A stretch of DNA of 64,000 nt from Notospermus geniculatus. Taxonomy: Eukaryota; Nemertea; Pilidiophora; Heteronemertea; Lineidae. Where the stretch lies: the NCBI GenBank assembly GCA_002633025.1, contig NMRB01000352.1, positions 39,067-103,066 of the forward strand, read 5' to 3'. The notes under the pieces are model-generated. The model did no database searches. It worked only from the letters and a program-made list of their open reading frames with translations, and had not been told where the DNA came from. The position numbers and the translations under genes were made by a program. Shown here piece by piece: positions 32,625-45,084 of the stretch (the first letter of the stretch is position 1; every line of letters begins with the position of its first letter).

Positions 32625-33862
32625 AAATTATAAATTTCTGTTTGCGCCGTCTGTCGGGCAAGAGTTGAAGTAAACTACTTCCAGCGGCATCTATCGGCAG
32701 TTCCTAGAACCAGCCATCGGGAATGGGTGGTGATAAGACCACGACTGAGTTGTTCTAGTCTTTGTTCAGGGATCAGTAAGAATTTACAACTGAGCCAAGC
32801 CCAAGATCACTATCAGTTTGATAAGTGGTAAATACTCCACATCATGCGAGTTGCCTCCATTTTATGATCGTCTACATATCTGACACAGAGTCAATATTGA
32901 AGCAGCCGTTAATGCTCCTTTTGCCGACAGATACATCCGCATCAGAGGAACGCTTACCAAATCACTGTCAAATAAAACAGCAATGCATACTAAAGATCGC
33001 CAAAGCGGAACGTCGACTTTTAATTTCACAGGAGGCTCGAAGCTATTGCTTTATGTGCAACAGTCTTTGCTATCTATAGATCGAGGCAGGGCGATTCAAA
33101 GGGAAAACTGTGCTATTCCTCTCGTGACTGAAGTTCTCCTTCTTCATCACTTCCGGCTACGAAAGTCTCATCGTGATTTGGCGGAGGAAGAAGCGAATAT
33201 TCCACTTTCTTGGCGAGTGACAAGATGGTGGATGCTCGACCTCAAGGGTTGATGACACTCCAGGCGATTTCTGTTCAGACGGTGTTGAGTCAGAGTGTGT
33301 TCTCGAGAGGGTTTACAAGCAATGTTGACCAGTCAGCGCCGTACTATGTCAGACACAGCCTTTATTGGCACGGCTTTCATATTGGAGTATTGGGATTGAA
33401 CGCCCGTAACATTGAGATAAAGACAGTGTTAAAGCACGACACTGTAGGTTTTGTATCTCGCGACGGCTGACGTACATGTAACCTTTGACCTTTAGGCATT
33501 CTCGTTTATAGGTCGACAGACGCGGAATGTACACCATTTACCATAACACTAATTCATGGTGGCGAGGTTGATCATGATCTTGTGTCAATGCATGCTTGAC
33601 AAGACTGTTCAAATCTATATCTCTGAATGATCTAAGTTACCAATTAGGCATTGAGACTGCTGCTACACATAAAAGAATGAGTTGAAGCATGTTACCTTAC
33701 CTGATCAAGGGTTCGTCACGTTATAACTGCGCATTGAACTTCTCAAGTGATGAAAAGTATGACGGCCATTTTTTGTCAGCTAAGGTTTCGACATAGTATC
33801 AGTCCAGCCTCGGTGTTACCACTGGCTGTATACAGATTGGACAGGACACCAGTCTAATGCCT
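32625..33862. other. Intergenic, nothing recognised
   Basis: No gene or repeat was identified. Confidence 0.4.
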
Positions 33863-34400
33863 AGGTCACATATCCACTCCGGGGCCCGTACGGCGAGTAA
33901 AAACAGACATTTTGGCCAATTTCAGCCAATTTCGTACGGTGCCCGGCCGGTTCCCTCACGGTTGCCACGGGCACCGGACATTTTTCACCAGCCGAACGGG
34001 CGCCGCATTGATTAGCTGGCTGCTCCCAATTCTCCCGGCGTTTTCATCTGACCGGTAGGCCGTAGAAAGCCCGTAGAAGGTCCCAGTGTCCCCTACGGGT
34101 CCTGTGCGGGCTCCCGCCGGTGACCGGCGGGCTTCGCACAATTTTTTTCTGCCAGTTCTCGTGAAAAAAAAATCTCAAGGGTGCCGCACGGCACCCGGCC
34201 GGTCGCCATGAGTACCCCGGCCGGGCCCCAACCGGGCGCCTTGCGGCGCATCTGTTCATTGGACGGAGCTCGGAAGCTTACCACACGGCAACCGGCCGGC
34301 ACCTTTATGTCTAGGTCACATATCCACAGGGCCCCTTACGATTTTCCCCACCCGACGGCTTGCCCTGGATTTTAGAGACCGTACGGGCCCATTACGACTT
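33863..34400. repeat. GC-rich block flanked by a 17-bp direct repeat
   Basis: CTAGGTCACATATCCAC occurs at 33863-33879 and 34311-34327, 448 bp apart, each followed by a GGGGCCCGTACG or GGGCCCCTTACG segment. The interval is rich in CCGGCCGG, GGGTGCC and GCCGG words, unlike the AT-richer flanks. The second unit runs into a gap (34401-34419). A tandem satellite with a ~448-bp unit or an element with direct-repeat ends would both fit. Frames inside are low-complexity by-products. Confidence 0.6.
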
Positions 34401-34419
34401 NNNNNNNNNNNNNNNNNNN

Positions 34420-35623
34420 TTTTTTCCTGCCATTCGCTGGAAGACTTTTTGAATCCGTCAAACAACTTGCTGGAAGCTATAAACTCGAAAGGAAATCCGA
34501 CTCAAATAACAAGAAAGCTATTTGCATTATCGAATCGTTGTAGCCTGCTGTTAGCCTTCCTTTCTCAGCAATCATTCAAACCAGATTTGTCATTTGCTTG
34601 TAAAGCTTTTTACAGACCTCCCGCCAGCCGCGGTAGGTTTCTCTAACATCGATTTGTTTCGTCTTTGCTCGCGTGTTTGTCAGCTAGGAAAATTGATTGC
34701 TAAAACACACCTTAATGTAGATTCCATGTCATCCAGATGTATTTCTGACGTTCAAGCTGTAGATCTATGTACACCTTGAGTTGAACCAGAACTTTAAGAA
34801 AGACATTTGATGATTGAAGGAATGACGGAATGCTACTTTAATGAATACTGTCTTTCATCTCGTGATTGAAAAAGATACGTGCATTTATACCCGATTTTAT
34901 CAATTTGTTTTTCATATCCGAAGTCCGTTGTAGCATACTGTCATATTCCTCTCAAAGTGTACTTCTTACCAAACGCACTAAAGAGTGGTGCAGGTAAATG
35001 TTAAGATAAAGGACAGGTTAAGGTCGACCTAAACCAATTGCATTGCACCAAACAGCTCAACTTCAACTCGAGGGTAGGGTTGTTCATATCGGCAATGGCT
35101 TACAAACAATTCTCGTACAGTAACGAACATGATACATGGCCTTGATACTTCAGAAAGTCATATCATGGTATTATAACAGTTCATTTGGTCGTGATATAAA
35201 TATACCACAACCTCTCAGCACCTAAAGGAACATCGCACTCATAACAGCTAATAGCTAACTTATTATATTAAACATTGCATGATATGAGTCTATAGAGCGC
35301 TACTCAATGCCAATTCGCTACCGTGTAGCTTGCGATGATAAGCTATGATCGCCACGAACACATTACTGGTAATGTCAGTTAATGGAAGTGTGCACCTTCC
35401 CGTACAATTTATTGCTCCTCTAAATGATTTTCATACAAGAACATGCGCAGTGTGATGAAGTCACGAAGTCAATTAAATGACCTTGAAATCCCATCAGGGC
35501 ACCTGTGAATTGGTGAATTGTCGCTTCGAGATTGTAGAGTACATGTCTTTTCCACTGATATCTACAATATTGGTAGCAATTTTATTGACCTATCGAATAC
35601 TGTTCAGACGGAACGCTGCAACT
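34420..35623. other. Intergenic, nothing recognised
   Basis: No gene is seen. TTAAGGTCGACCTAAACCAA near 35029 resembles the segment just after the palindrome at 545-759, suggesting a diverged dispersed repeat. Confidence 0.4.
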
Positions 35624-35768
35624 AGGGAGGTTTAGAAATCAAACGATAAACGTAAACTTTACGACAACGCTATTTTTCATACTACACATCACCCAGATAT
35701 TGCACTTTCTGTACAAAAATAACGTTGTCGTTAACGTTTACGTTTATCGTTTGATTTCGAAGCCTCTC
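35624..35768. mobile_element. Palindromic MITE, 145 bp
   Basis: GGAGGTTTAGAAATCAAACG with ATAAACGTAAAC is mirrored by GTTTACGTTTATCG and TTTGATTTCGAAGCCTCT. The arms continue inward through ACGACAACGCTATTTTT and AAAAATAACGTTGTCGT. No clear target duplication. Confidence 0.85.
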
Positions 35769-38700
35769 TATTGTCTGATCTCACAAACGTCACCTCAAAG
35801 GGGTAGGAAGAACCTGTGCATCTAGTCGTACATCCTCTCAAAATATGGCCATTCAGAAATATCTTACATCCACATCGTACCTCTTCTGGGAGGCAACAGC
35901 CGAGTGAAATGACCTGAATCTAAGGATGGTGTTCGTATGTTTGATTTGAACCTAAAGACTGATTGGACTAACTTTCCAGCTTACCCCGTGACTAAGGCCC
36001 TACCCTTCAGACAGGATAAGAACTTGGGCCTACAGCCACCTTTAAATGGCATGTCTTGTCCTTATGCATATCATCGTTGATCAAAATGAGAATAGGTTTT
36101 CGTGCGAGTTGGACAACATAATCAACAAAGTTGATTGCATTGTACATCACTGCAGTAATAAATGACGAAAACATTTCCCAACATTGCCACAAACTGTCGC
36201 ACGAAAAATACCAAGTTCAAGGGCAGTTCAACAGTAATCTTAGAGACCTTTCGTGATGAATTTGATTGACCCTAATTGAATTAGAATCTTTGAAAATGAA
36301 TTATGTAGGTGTAACCTTATTCCCAGATGAAGGTAACGAACGACAACAACAAATCCTCCTACTCATTTGTAATTGATTTGCTCTTGAACTTCGCTTTACA
36401 ACAGAGAGGCGGAGATCAAGACGTACGCTGATTGAGGATTTGGAGGTATTCATGGTCGTTCGAAACCTAAAAAGACGTAGAATGTTGAGCTTTTCGTAAT
36501 TGAGATACACGTATACATGTACAGTACGACGCCAGCCGAGCACTTGCACGCGTCTCAGAGAATGACAAGCATCGCTGGTGATGTGGGAAACAATATGGCC
36601 GCACCGGCAGCCATCTTGAATGAGGTGTACATATAAATAGCGACTGGTAGCCCGCCAATCAGATTGCACGCAACTTGCTAAAAGCGACATGGCCACCATA
36701 GAAGCCATCTTGAGGGTATGAGACCAAGGTGGAAGTCGAATGAACAATTCAAACATCTACGTTTCATTCTTTGACAACCCGTCACCTTCACCACCCCGTT
36801 ATCTATAGAATACATCGGACTCTTTATGTCGAGGCGGTTCTGTTTGAGACTTATTTTAAGGATGAAGCAAACGTGATCAGACATGGACGGAAAGCAGGAT
36901 TTTCTTTGAACAGGGATGCTAAAGAGAGGGATCTCTGCTTTGAGCAAGAAAATCTTTAATGGTGGCAACAGTCCTTTGAAATACTGAGGACAATCCTCGA
37001 TTAAGGGACGAAGACCCCCTACGATGTCAAGGGACGCCATTACTGGTACTCACTAGCAAAAGACTATAGAATGATGGTGGTTCAAAAGCCTGTTGGTAAT
37101 AGATACTGGTCGTAGTTTGAAATGGAAACGTTTCGCTAATGGGCCCGTTGTTTCGTTCGTCGATACTTTGGCCACCAGTGCCCCATCTTCTTTTAACGTC
37201 AAAGGCTTTAATTCTTTGATACACTTCAGCGGATATTATATTTTTAGTGTTCTGCATTGAAAGAAAGAATCCTTTGAGTGGAAAGTATTTCAGGAAGGAC
37301 GCTTCTCCTCAAAGAGAGGTATGTTTACAGAGTGGATATTGAGCGGTACTGGCCAAATAGCCTCCAGTGGGTTTCATCCCCTTTGCGTTAGGCTTTTTCT
37401 CATCGCTTTTAGTAGAGTGAACCACAGATGCTCTTTTGTACATGGGAGATAAATCAGACGACGGTTATCACTAATAACTTTCATGATCCCATCTGTCTTG
37501 AAAAGAAAGATTTCCGACAGAAAATAAGTTCCGTGCGTGGAATAGAAAAATCCACCACTGTTCGTGCACATGGCAATTACTTCCCTTGAATACACTAGCT
37601 ATGGGGAGTTGCCGGATTATTACCCAGGTACTCGAATTGTCACGTCCTTCTGTTTGTCACGGTCGTGATTGGGGAAATGGCAATCTCGCTCGCCGCGAGG
37701 GGTAACAGGCGATAGAGAGAGTCGGCCATGATGAGAGCTTGATGAGCAAGGTTTGATGGCCAAACGGTGATTTTACGCGTTCTTACGTTGGATTACTCTA
37801 GAAGGTCATGCATTCAACCAAACACGAGATTGCTAAACAGTGGAGAACATGATCCGCCAAAAGAGACAGTGGAAATCAATGTATTGATGTGAAATCCCGA
37901 TAGAAGAAAGACGACCGTCTCCATGCTGCCGCTGTGTTTTGCAACATGGTTGCGGTTAAACAAAATCGTCGTCAACGTCTCAAAAATACTGTGCTTCATA
38001 TGGCCGCAGGCGAAGTATCAGACTGTCGTCTTTATCAGACTCTTTGGGATCGGATGCATGGCTCTTTAGAAATGCTTCCCTTAGAATGAGCCCAGCCCAA
38101 GTCGTACCGCCATTCAGTTCAGCCACATTCAGTCAAAATGTCAAGCCCCTCTTATGGCCATGACATCGCTGCTGTAATATTTTACCGAGCTACATTCAGC
38201 CCTCTGGATCATCTTTGAACATGTCTTTTAGCAGCTTTTATGAGACGCATTAACGAACCATAAGCGAAAAATGATAGGTCTTTATCAGACAGCCTGTAAT
38301 ACATGACCAAAGCTTTTAGGGTAGGAAACACCACATAAGAAGCCATTTATGGTTTCCTTTTATCCCGAGGATGGGTGAAAAAGATAATGCATCGGCGGAA
38401 CACATGGGTATAGTGCGGTGAAAGACCGAGGGAAAGAATATGCATTGATTGGTATTCCGATCAGTCGAGAGATTGTTGTATGACTGTACGACAGAGAAAG
38501 CTCGACTATCAGCAGCCAAAGATTCATGCATTGGAGACCTTAGAAACCGAATCCAATTATTTCAGCGTGACCATTGCTGATGCATTTGCATACCTGTTGT
38601 TATCGGTGTCCTTGGACGGAGTTTAGATTGAACTCATCATGACCTGTCCAATTAAGTATTCAGCGAAGACATGAAATGTAGCAGCCTTCATCAAGTGGCC

Positions 38701-40790
38701 ATCAGGAATACAAGATCTTAGTGCGAGGTGCTTTATGCGTTTCCTGTTCATTGGTCTGCACTACAATGATAATATGATATTAGCAGAAATGGCATCAGGG
38801 GCTTCCATCTTTGGCCTGCAAGGGAAGGGAATGATTAATTTGATTGCACAGAACTTTGTTAATTCATTATGAATTGTTCGTGTTATATCACAGATTATTA
38901 TCATATTCTATTGGGACATTTGTATTTAGATTGGTTTTGATTAAAACCAGAGAATTCCCTCGTCACAGGCCATAATGTGTCCGATGAGTGGAATTTCTGC
39001 TCCGTAAGTTGCATCCACATAAAGTCGGATTCTGTTCGTGATGGTCCCATTGCGGGTAGTTATCAACGTGTATTATACTTAGTACTATTGTTTTGTCTAA
39101 TAGTGGTCGTCATTCGTGAGGTTAGTTAGTGTACCAATCGACTAACTGAGTAATGGCGATGGCTTAAATATCATCATTGCTATTATGCATTATTATTGTA
39201 CAACTAACGGTTTAACATGGTGGCTGTTTAAAGGTCTTCATGAGTGCCTCAGAATGAGAGCAATGATGGGTTTTGCGAATGAAATAATCGTCATGATGCA
39301 GATGATAGCGAATGTCAAGGGTTACATTGCCATCAACAAGAATATGACTGGCCTGCTGATAATTATTAATATCGTTTCAGCTGTTTCATCATGCAGTGTA
39401 AACATACTACAAGTTCAAATAAGTGAATGCATGGAATAGCATGCACCATTCGCTCATACTATATATGGAATTGAAAGATGTCAGAAGCAAGGATAATTTT
39501 TAGACAGGATATTAAAAGTAGTTTTTAAAAAAAACTCATTACTTTTACATATGAGTTCTGGGTTCTGCACCATTCATCCATACGTGCTTCAATGGAATAC
39601 TGGGGAGAAGAATTTGATAATTCGCCGATCTGAGGCCGCTTCTGGTTATTAAAAGCCAAGCCCTAGTTATACCCATTGTCGTGCGATTACATCATCAGGA
39701 TTGGTGAGCGACACCACCCCTAATGAGTTCATGGCCTAGGTGTCGATTTCGCTGCGAGGGTTGAAACTGACAGGCGCTTATGACTGCACTTTCATTGATG
39801 GTGTGATGTGCTTCATTGAAGGCCAATTCAAAACCATACAAGGAATAATGTCCTGTGGTTAGGTCAGAGGTTAACAGCATTGTTAACCGCTGTCGATCAA
39901 TTTCCCCCCAGCAGCGTGAACCAATCAGCAGGAAGGAGCCGCGGCCTATTCAGTGCTGTGGGGACCGGTCATGCTCCAAGTTGATGCGGTCTTACATCGG
40001 TGAATATAGAGTATACGGTGACTTGGCAGTTGGTTCAAGTGCTGCACATACATGTACATGTAACACACACCAATCAAGTTGGCTTATAGCAATATCTAGT
40101 ATCAATCGACAGAGATGAATTTACACTCTCTCAAAAGCCGAGTCAAATCCTCGCACAAAGCCCGTGGTAGAGTGCTTTATTGAAGATTTATCTCAAAACC
40201 ACTTAGTCGAGTCAAAACCGAGACTCATCCTTGACATTTTAAGCCAAGCAACAGAAATTCTTCAGCAAGCCGCAGGCCGTGTAGGATTTCTTGATTTCAT
40301 TCGAGAAGAAACCGGAATCCCCTGATAATCTGGCCGGGGCTCGTCACGACACTATTTCAGCATTAGGGTTCAATAATTCAACATCTCCACAACAAGAGTG
40401 GTATTGATTGTGGTGGAGTTCAAATACTTCACCAAATCATGATTTGAATTTCAGTTCGGCTTGTGGTACGACGAGAATCGAAATCTTATGGACGGTGGCC
40501 GAGGCTGAAGGATGAATCGCGTACATGTATTTGCATGTGTTTTCGAATTGCCATGTTACCTACTACCAGTGGCAGTCGGAATTAGTTTTCGTTTGGACTT
40601 CCTGCATTTTTGACACAGAGATTTTTTTGGATACGTACACTGTATATTTGGAGGCTACCTCTATCCATGCAGAGCCCTCGATCCTTCACTTCCGGTTGTC
40701 AGGCGAGTGAATGATGACGTAGCTGGAATGCGCAGGGTGTAATGGGTGTTGGAATGCGCAGGGTGTAATGGGTGTTTCAAGGTAGGAACC
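35769..40790. other. 5-kb stretch without genes or recognised repeats
   Basis: Frames reach only 61-151 codons and none shows a domain, codon structure or splice context. Isolated GCCATCTTGA motifs occur near 36610 and 36703. It is the longest stretch in the window without palindromic elements. Confidence 0.5.
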
Positions 40791-41590
40791 TTAGTGTACA
40801 TTACGAACATTACCGAACGCTCGACTTCGGTAGCCTCGTGGTCTGCCGAAGTTGAGTGTAAAAATTTTTGCACACAAGTCGGAGAGTATATCTGACCTGT
40901 CAGCTTTAACTTCTGAAATAGCTATAATTTCTGGCTCTTTTTCATCTCCGACCCTCAACTCATCAAGCTTGTTACAAAGTTGGTCAGCATTATAACAACT
41001 TGAAATTACATCCTGATGGGGGTTTCCTCGAAAAGAAGGTCTATTGACAATTTTGCCACTCCTGGTAATCAAGTTGTTTTCTCCCGCCTCACGACGTTGT
41101 CTCAACTCGGCCCTTAGACTTTTGTCGCGATCACGTTCTTTTTTCGATAGGTCATATGTGAAGAAAACGTTGGCTTGGTGACCTCGCTCAGCTTCAGCCT
41201 TTTGGAGTGTCCATAGCCGACGCAGGGCCCAGTCTCTCTGATCTCGATTTGCTAGAACTACCTTGAGTGAGCGAGGATGTACTATACTGACCCTGTAGAT
41301 GGCTTTCACAATCACCGGCTAGTTACATTGGCAATCTCGAAAATCCGCCCCACGCTATCCTGATCTTCTTTTTTCCTCATCTCCAGTGTTGATGATGTGG
41401 GTTCAGGCAATTTGTGTATGATTACATTCCCACTTCTTTCCGCTTCCCCCTTCAGGTCATTTTTAAGCTCTTCGACCTTCGTGTACTTAGTCGGCGGCGG
41501 GAATGCATGCTCTTCGTCTTCGTCAATCTCTTCATCGACGTAAATCGCTTGATCTGGAAGGCTTTTTCGTCGTCGTGGTCGTCACTACTC
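40791..41590 (-). pseudogene. LINE retrotransposon fragment (ORF1 end and endonuclease start)
   Basis: The minus-strand frame 41315-40791 (174 aa) contains KKERDRDKSLRAELRQRREA and LITRSGKIV, the C-terminus typical of LINE ORF1-like segments. It is followed in the same frame by NADQLCNKLDEL and PEIIAISEVK, the opening of an APE-type endonuclease. The endonuclease breaks off after about 50 residues and no reverse transcriptase follows, so the copy is 5'-to-middle and dead. Upstream, about 41400-41590, minus-strand sequence probably holds more of the first domain out of frame. A CR1/Jockey-like clade is likely but not proved. Confidence 0.7.
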
Positions 41591-41591
41591 G

Positions 41592-41690
41592 AATAGCCTG
41601 CAGAATTGTAGCACCGGTCCCAATACTTGAATTCGTCTTCCGAGGCGTCGTCACTACTCGAATAGCCTGCAGGATTGTATTACCGGTGTA
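41592..41690 (+). repeat. Short direct duplication GTCGTCACTACTCGAATAGC
   Basis: This 20-mer, followed by CTGCAG-ATTGTA, occurs at about 41578 and 41648, near the presumed 5' side of the LINE fragment. Confidence 0.6.
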
Positions 41691-42149
41691 AAAGAATCTA
41701 ATATCCCCCGATATGTGATGTTCCCCAACAATACACTTACGGATTAAGCAGCACTATTTATTAGGACTCTAGAGAGACCAAGACTTTAATCCTGTGCCGA
41801 ACAATAAAGGGGGCATCAGTAGGGTTGGGGCATTAGATTTTGTCACACCTGTGTCCCCTTAGGCCCCTGTACCATGGATGATTGGCCAACATTTCAGGAG
41901 GTACTTCCAAATTATTAGCCTGTAATTTTATCCGCTGATTACTTTGATGCCATTGTGTACAGGGGTCCTGAGGATGCCAGCAGGAGGCGACTCAATATAC
42001 CGCCATGATGGTCATTATGACGTCCTCACTAGCATGGAGGCATTTGTCAATAGGTCATACTATAATAGTAACTATTGCTTGATGCTACCGGTGTGCACGG
42101 GTTTTTGAAACCTTGGTCGTCAAGTATGTGGATATACTTGTCCTTACTG
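41691..42149. other. Intergenic, nothing recognised
   Basis: No gene or repeat was identified. Confidence 0.4.
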
Positions 42150-42830
42150 TTTCAGGCAGGATTGTGAACGCGATGACTGGGTAGGTTGTGACGATTGCTG
42201 TCGGTTCTTCCCGAGCAGACAGTGCTATGATCAGCACAAACGGCATGCATGCCATTGATGCTCAACACGGGAACAGCAAGCGATTTACGCGGCACGCAAT
42301 TGTCTGCTTGTCAGCGTTACAAAAAGTGCACGTGTGGCAACATGGTAAAAGGAGGACAAATCATGTCTGTGGGGAGAAATATTGTAAAAAACAGTCAAGC
42401 CAATGTTCTACCTTCTCACAAATGGTTTATCAAACGATTTAGATGAAGATACTTAGATATGTATGAAAATCAAGCCCGATGCAGCGAGCAATAGTTAAGA
42501 ACAAGGTAAAATATCAGCGTTCATACATTATATTTGATTATGAATGCATGTTAAATGCTGAAAATGAATTGATTCCTACATGTAATTTGGTTGTTGCATG
42601 TGTGTGACGAATGTCTTGATACCGATAGGTCGTCGTTCTGTCGTCAGTGTAAATGTGAAGAATGGTCATTCGCAGGGCCTCAGTGTAATGAAGAATTCTG
42701 CCGTTGGTTATTTGAACAGAATCCAACGGTCATTTGTCATAATTTTAAAGGATTCGACTCTTATTTCATCCTATAAATGGAAAATGGGCCGAGAGAAATT
42801 GACTTCGGCTAAGAATCCACTTACGCGATT
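42150..42830 (+). pseudogene. Decayed protein-primed DNA polymerase B piece, exonuclease part
   Basis: Across several frames the plus strand shows Cys/His pairs (CDDC, then QCYDQHKRH near 42220; HVCGEKYC near 42357), an FDYEC motif (42533-42547) matching exonuclease motif I, and HNFKGFDSYFIL (42738-42773) matching exonuclease motif II. This order is typical of Polinton/Maverick and adintovirus PolB. The frame shifts and stops repeatedly, and palm and polymerase motifs are absent, so it cannot be active. Polintons replicate with such a polymerase (established); this copy is a fossil. Confidence 0.7.
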
Positions 42831-42941
42831 TTCGGGAGGTGCAATAATGCCGCATCCTTTATCCATGAGCAACGCCGCAGAAACAAACAATAGTTGCGGC
42901 GACGCACCGCTAGAAATTCGCGGGAATGGATTCTCAAGTTT

Positions 42942-43077
42942 GTGACAGACTGGCGCGTACGCAGCGCGTCCTGCAGGCGTTCCGCCAATCAGATTCTTCG
43001 GTAGGTGTTTCGATCCGTGTTACCGCCTCCCTGATTGGAACGCTTCCAGACGCGTTGCTTACGCGCCAGTCTGTCAC
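42942..43077. mobile_element. Palindromic MITE, 136 bp, between PolB fragments
   Basis: GTGACAGACTGGCGCGTA at 42942 is inverted as TACGCGCCAGTCTGTCAC ending 43077. The arms continue for about 48 bp through GGCGTTCC-CCAATCAG. The loop is about 40 bp. No target duplication is apparent. Confidence 0.88.
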
Positions 43078-43439
43078 CGACTTCAGCCGTGCCCTTCATG
43101 CGAAGATACCAACTAACATTGAAAAGAATTCCCGAAGAAATAGAGAAAGTCTGCCCATCTGGCTCTTGCAGGTCAATTCTTTGTAACATTCGATCATATC
43201 GCTATACCAATAGGAGCCGTCAGCCGCGCGTACGCTATTGCCAAAAGACGGCAGCACAGTTCTAGCGGACCAATACAAAAGAAACTTATCATGATTGCTC
43301 AATCAGTAATGAATGGGTCCGCTATATGCATTGAATTGGGTCGTATAGTGCCCCGTTGGTCAACTCACTGACAGCTCCTATTGGCCGTGCGAGGCCAACT
43401 AACGACCGAGTAACCGATCCAGTTGAGAGAAACCGTCAT

Positions 43440-44080
43440 GACCGTAGGGAAAGGTCGGTGAAACAAATTAGAAATAGAGACAATTTATGCTTTGCCAGAG
43501 CCGTAGTCACAGCGAAGGCCAAAATTGAAAGGCCAAGGAATTGGAACACCATTTTTGGTGGGGGAATTTGGACGAGCTCTCTAAAGAGTTACAGAAAAAG
43601 GCTTTACCGAATTCAGTAATCAGCAAGTGGGGCCCAATGAATGGGAACAATTTCAGTCTATCTTACCGCCGGAATGCAGGTTAGTCGTCATTTCGGACTC
43701 GAACCGAGAGCCTCACCTGTTTATAGAGGAGAAGGCGACGGGAAACACTTGTTCCTATACTATCAGAAAAATCATTGCAACCTGTCATTACTTCCGTCAA
43801 AGGTTTGGTTTTCCCTACTACGCTATTGACTGCGATAAAGATTACAAAGACCCATACATCTCCCACGCCCTGTCCGTGCTGTACATGTAGATCGCAACCA
43901 AAATGCGAATTTGATGCACGGAACAGCTGCACTCTGTGCAACCGATCGTTTGTACGTAAGTGAGCACTGCTTTCGGCAACATAAGCTTATGTCAAAAAAT
44001 CCACACTAACGTACCAAATGTGCGAGTCTACAATCAACAAGATGACATTGTAAATGTCGAATGGTTCCCGATAGTACAGG
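43440..44080 (+). pseudogene. Second decayed PolB piece, N-terminal part
   Basis: Frames contain VKQIRNRDNLCFARAVVTAK (about 43461-43520), then WEQFQSILP (43639) and a VVISDS...REPHLFI stretch, then a GFPYY and CDK segment near 43815-43850 followed by cysteine pairs (CPCC, CTLC) to about 43960. This matches the N-terminal region of Polinton-type PolB upstream of the exonuclease. It overlaps the zinc region of the other piece at 42.15 kb, so two copies or a rearrangement are implied. Frames are broken and nothing downstream continues. Confidence 0.6.
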
Positions 44081-44142
44081 TGCTTCTACCGGTACATGTA
44101 TGGTACATTGATAGAGATCAAGGCACGTTGATAGAGGTCAGA

Positions 44143-44265
44143 TAAAAAGGTACGGTAAAAAGGTACCGGTAAAAAGGTAGGCCTACTAGGTAATAGCGGT
44201 ACTAGGTAAAAAGGTACTCGGCAAAAAGGTACTAGGTAATAAAGGTACTAGGTAACAAAGGTACA
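44143..44265 (+). repeat. GGTAAAAAGGTAC minisatellite
   Basis: Imperfect units of 11-17 bp, such as GGTAAAAAGGTACCGGT and ACTAGGTAAAAAGGT, repeat about eight times. Confidence 0.8.
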
Positions 44266-44266
44266 T

Positions 44267-44830
44267 CATGCCGCTGCCTGTACCTCTACCACAGGCAGAG
44301 ATATTTCAAATTATCAAGTTTGACCGTGGCCTTGACCTCTGATCATCAAGGTCGTTGCATAATCAAAATGGGCATCTTCAATAACCTAAATATGGGTGAT
44401 ATCATGCCTCTACCTCTACCACAGGCACAGATATTTCAAATTACCACGTTTGACCTTGACCTTGACCTCTGATCATCAAGGTCATTGCATAATCGAAATG
44501 GGCATCATCAATAACCTAAGTATGGGTGATATCANGGACTCCTCATTTTCAAGCAATCTGACGCAAAAAGAGTCCACTTGAAAAAAATGGACTCATGAAA
44601 AAAAATCCTTAATGCTACCACTGTGTTGCTCAGTTGACAATATGGCAAGTTATCTCAAAATATCAAATTTGTGATATCGATATCACCATGACCCCTACAT
44701 CTCAGATCAAAAGTAATCAGTCCATTCGATTCCTAGGGTATGAAAACCTAAGGGTAGGACTTGTTTCTGTTGCTCTAGGTGTTAAAGGAGCTGAGGTATG
44801 GCATCAGATAAAAGCGTGACGGACAAAATA
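44267..44830 (+). repeat. Composite dispersed repeat, copy 1 (inverted copy at 61045-61600)
   Basis: Two ~135-bp tandem units (44267 and 44403) each hold CTCTACCACAGGCA, TTGACCTCTGATCATCAAGG and AACCTAA-TATGGGTGATATCA. A further segment (44640-44830) follows, with GATATCACCATGACCC and ATGAAAACCTAAGGGTAG. The same parts occur in reverse at 61045-61600. A single N lies at the end of unit 2 (44535). Confidence 0.75.
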
Positions 44831-44984
44831 TCATGTCTGATATGTTGATTACATCATGATGGAGACAGCTGAGGTTGAAAATGATGAGCTCATTGGATTG
44901 CCCATGTTGACAAACCTAGGGGTAGGATGTGTCACCAGGACTGTAGCTGTTGAAGGAGATAAGATACGGGGGCGTGACAGACGG

Positions 44985-45084
44985 ACACACACACACACAC
45001 ACAGACACACACACACACACACAGATACACAGACACCATGACCAAAAACAATATGGTTCCCGATCTTGATGATCGGGAACCATA
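44985..45084 (+). repeat. CA microsatellite and 14-bp perfect hairpin
   Basis: An interrupted (CA)n runs 44987-45034. TATGGTTCCCGATC (45052) pairs perfectly with GATCGGGAACCATA (ending 45084) around a TTGAT loop. A microsatellite then a hairpin resembles the tail of the composite repeat just upstream. Confidence 0.75.

Noticed and set aside
36301-36756. 151-aa minus-strand frame
   Set aside because: No domain, no splice context, mixed composition; length is within chance for this much DNA.
40525-40873. Small frames near the LINE fragment
   Set aside because: They contain a 24-bp tandem duplication (GGAATGCGCAGGGTGTAATG) and no protein signature.
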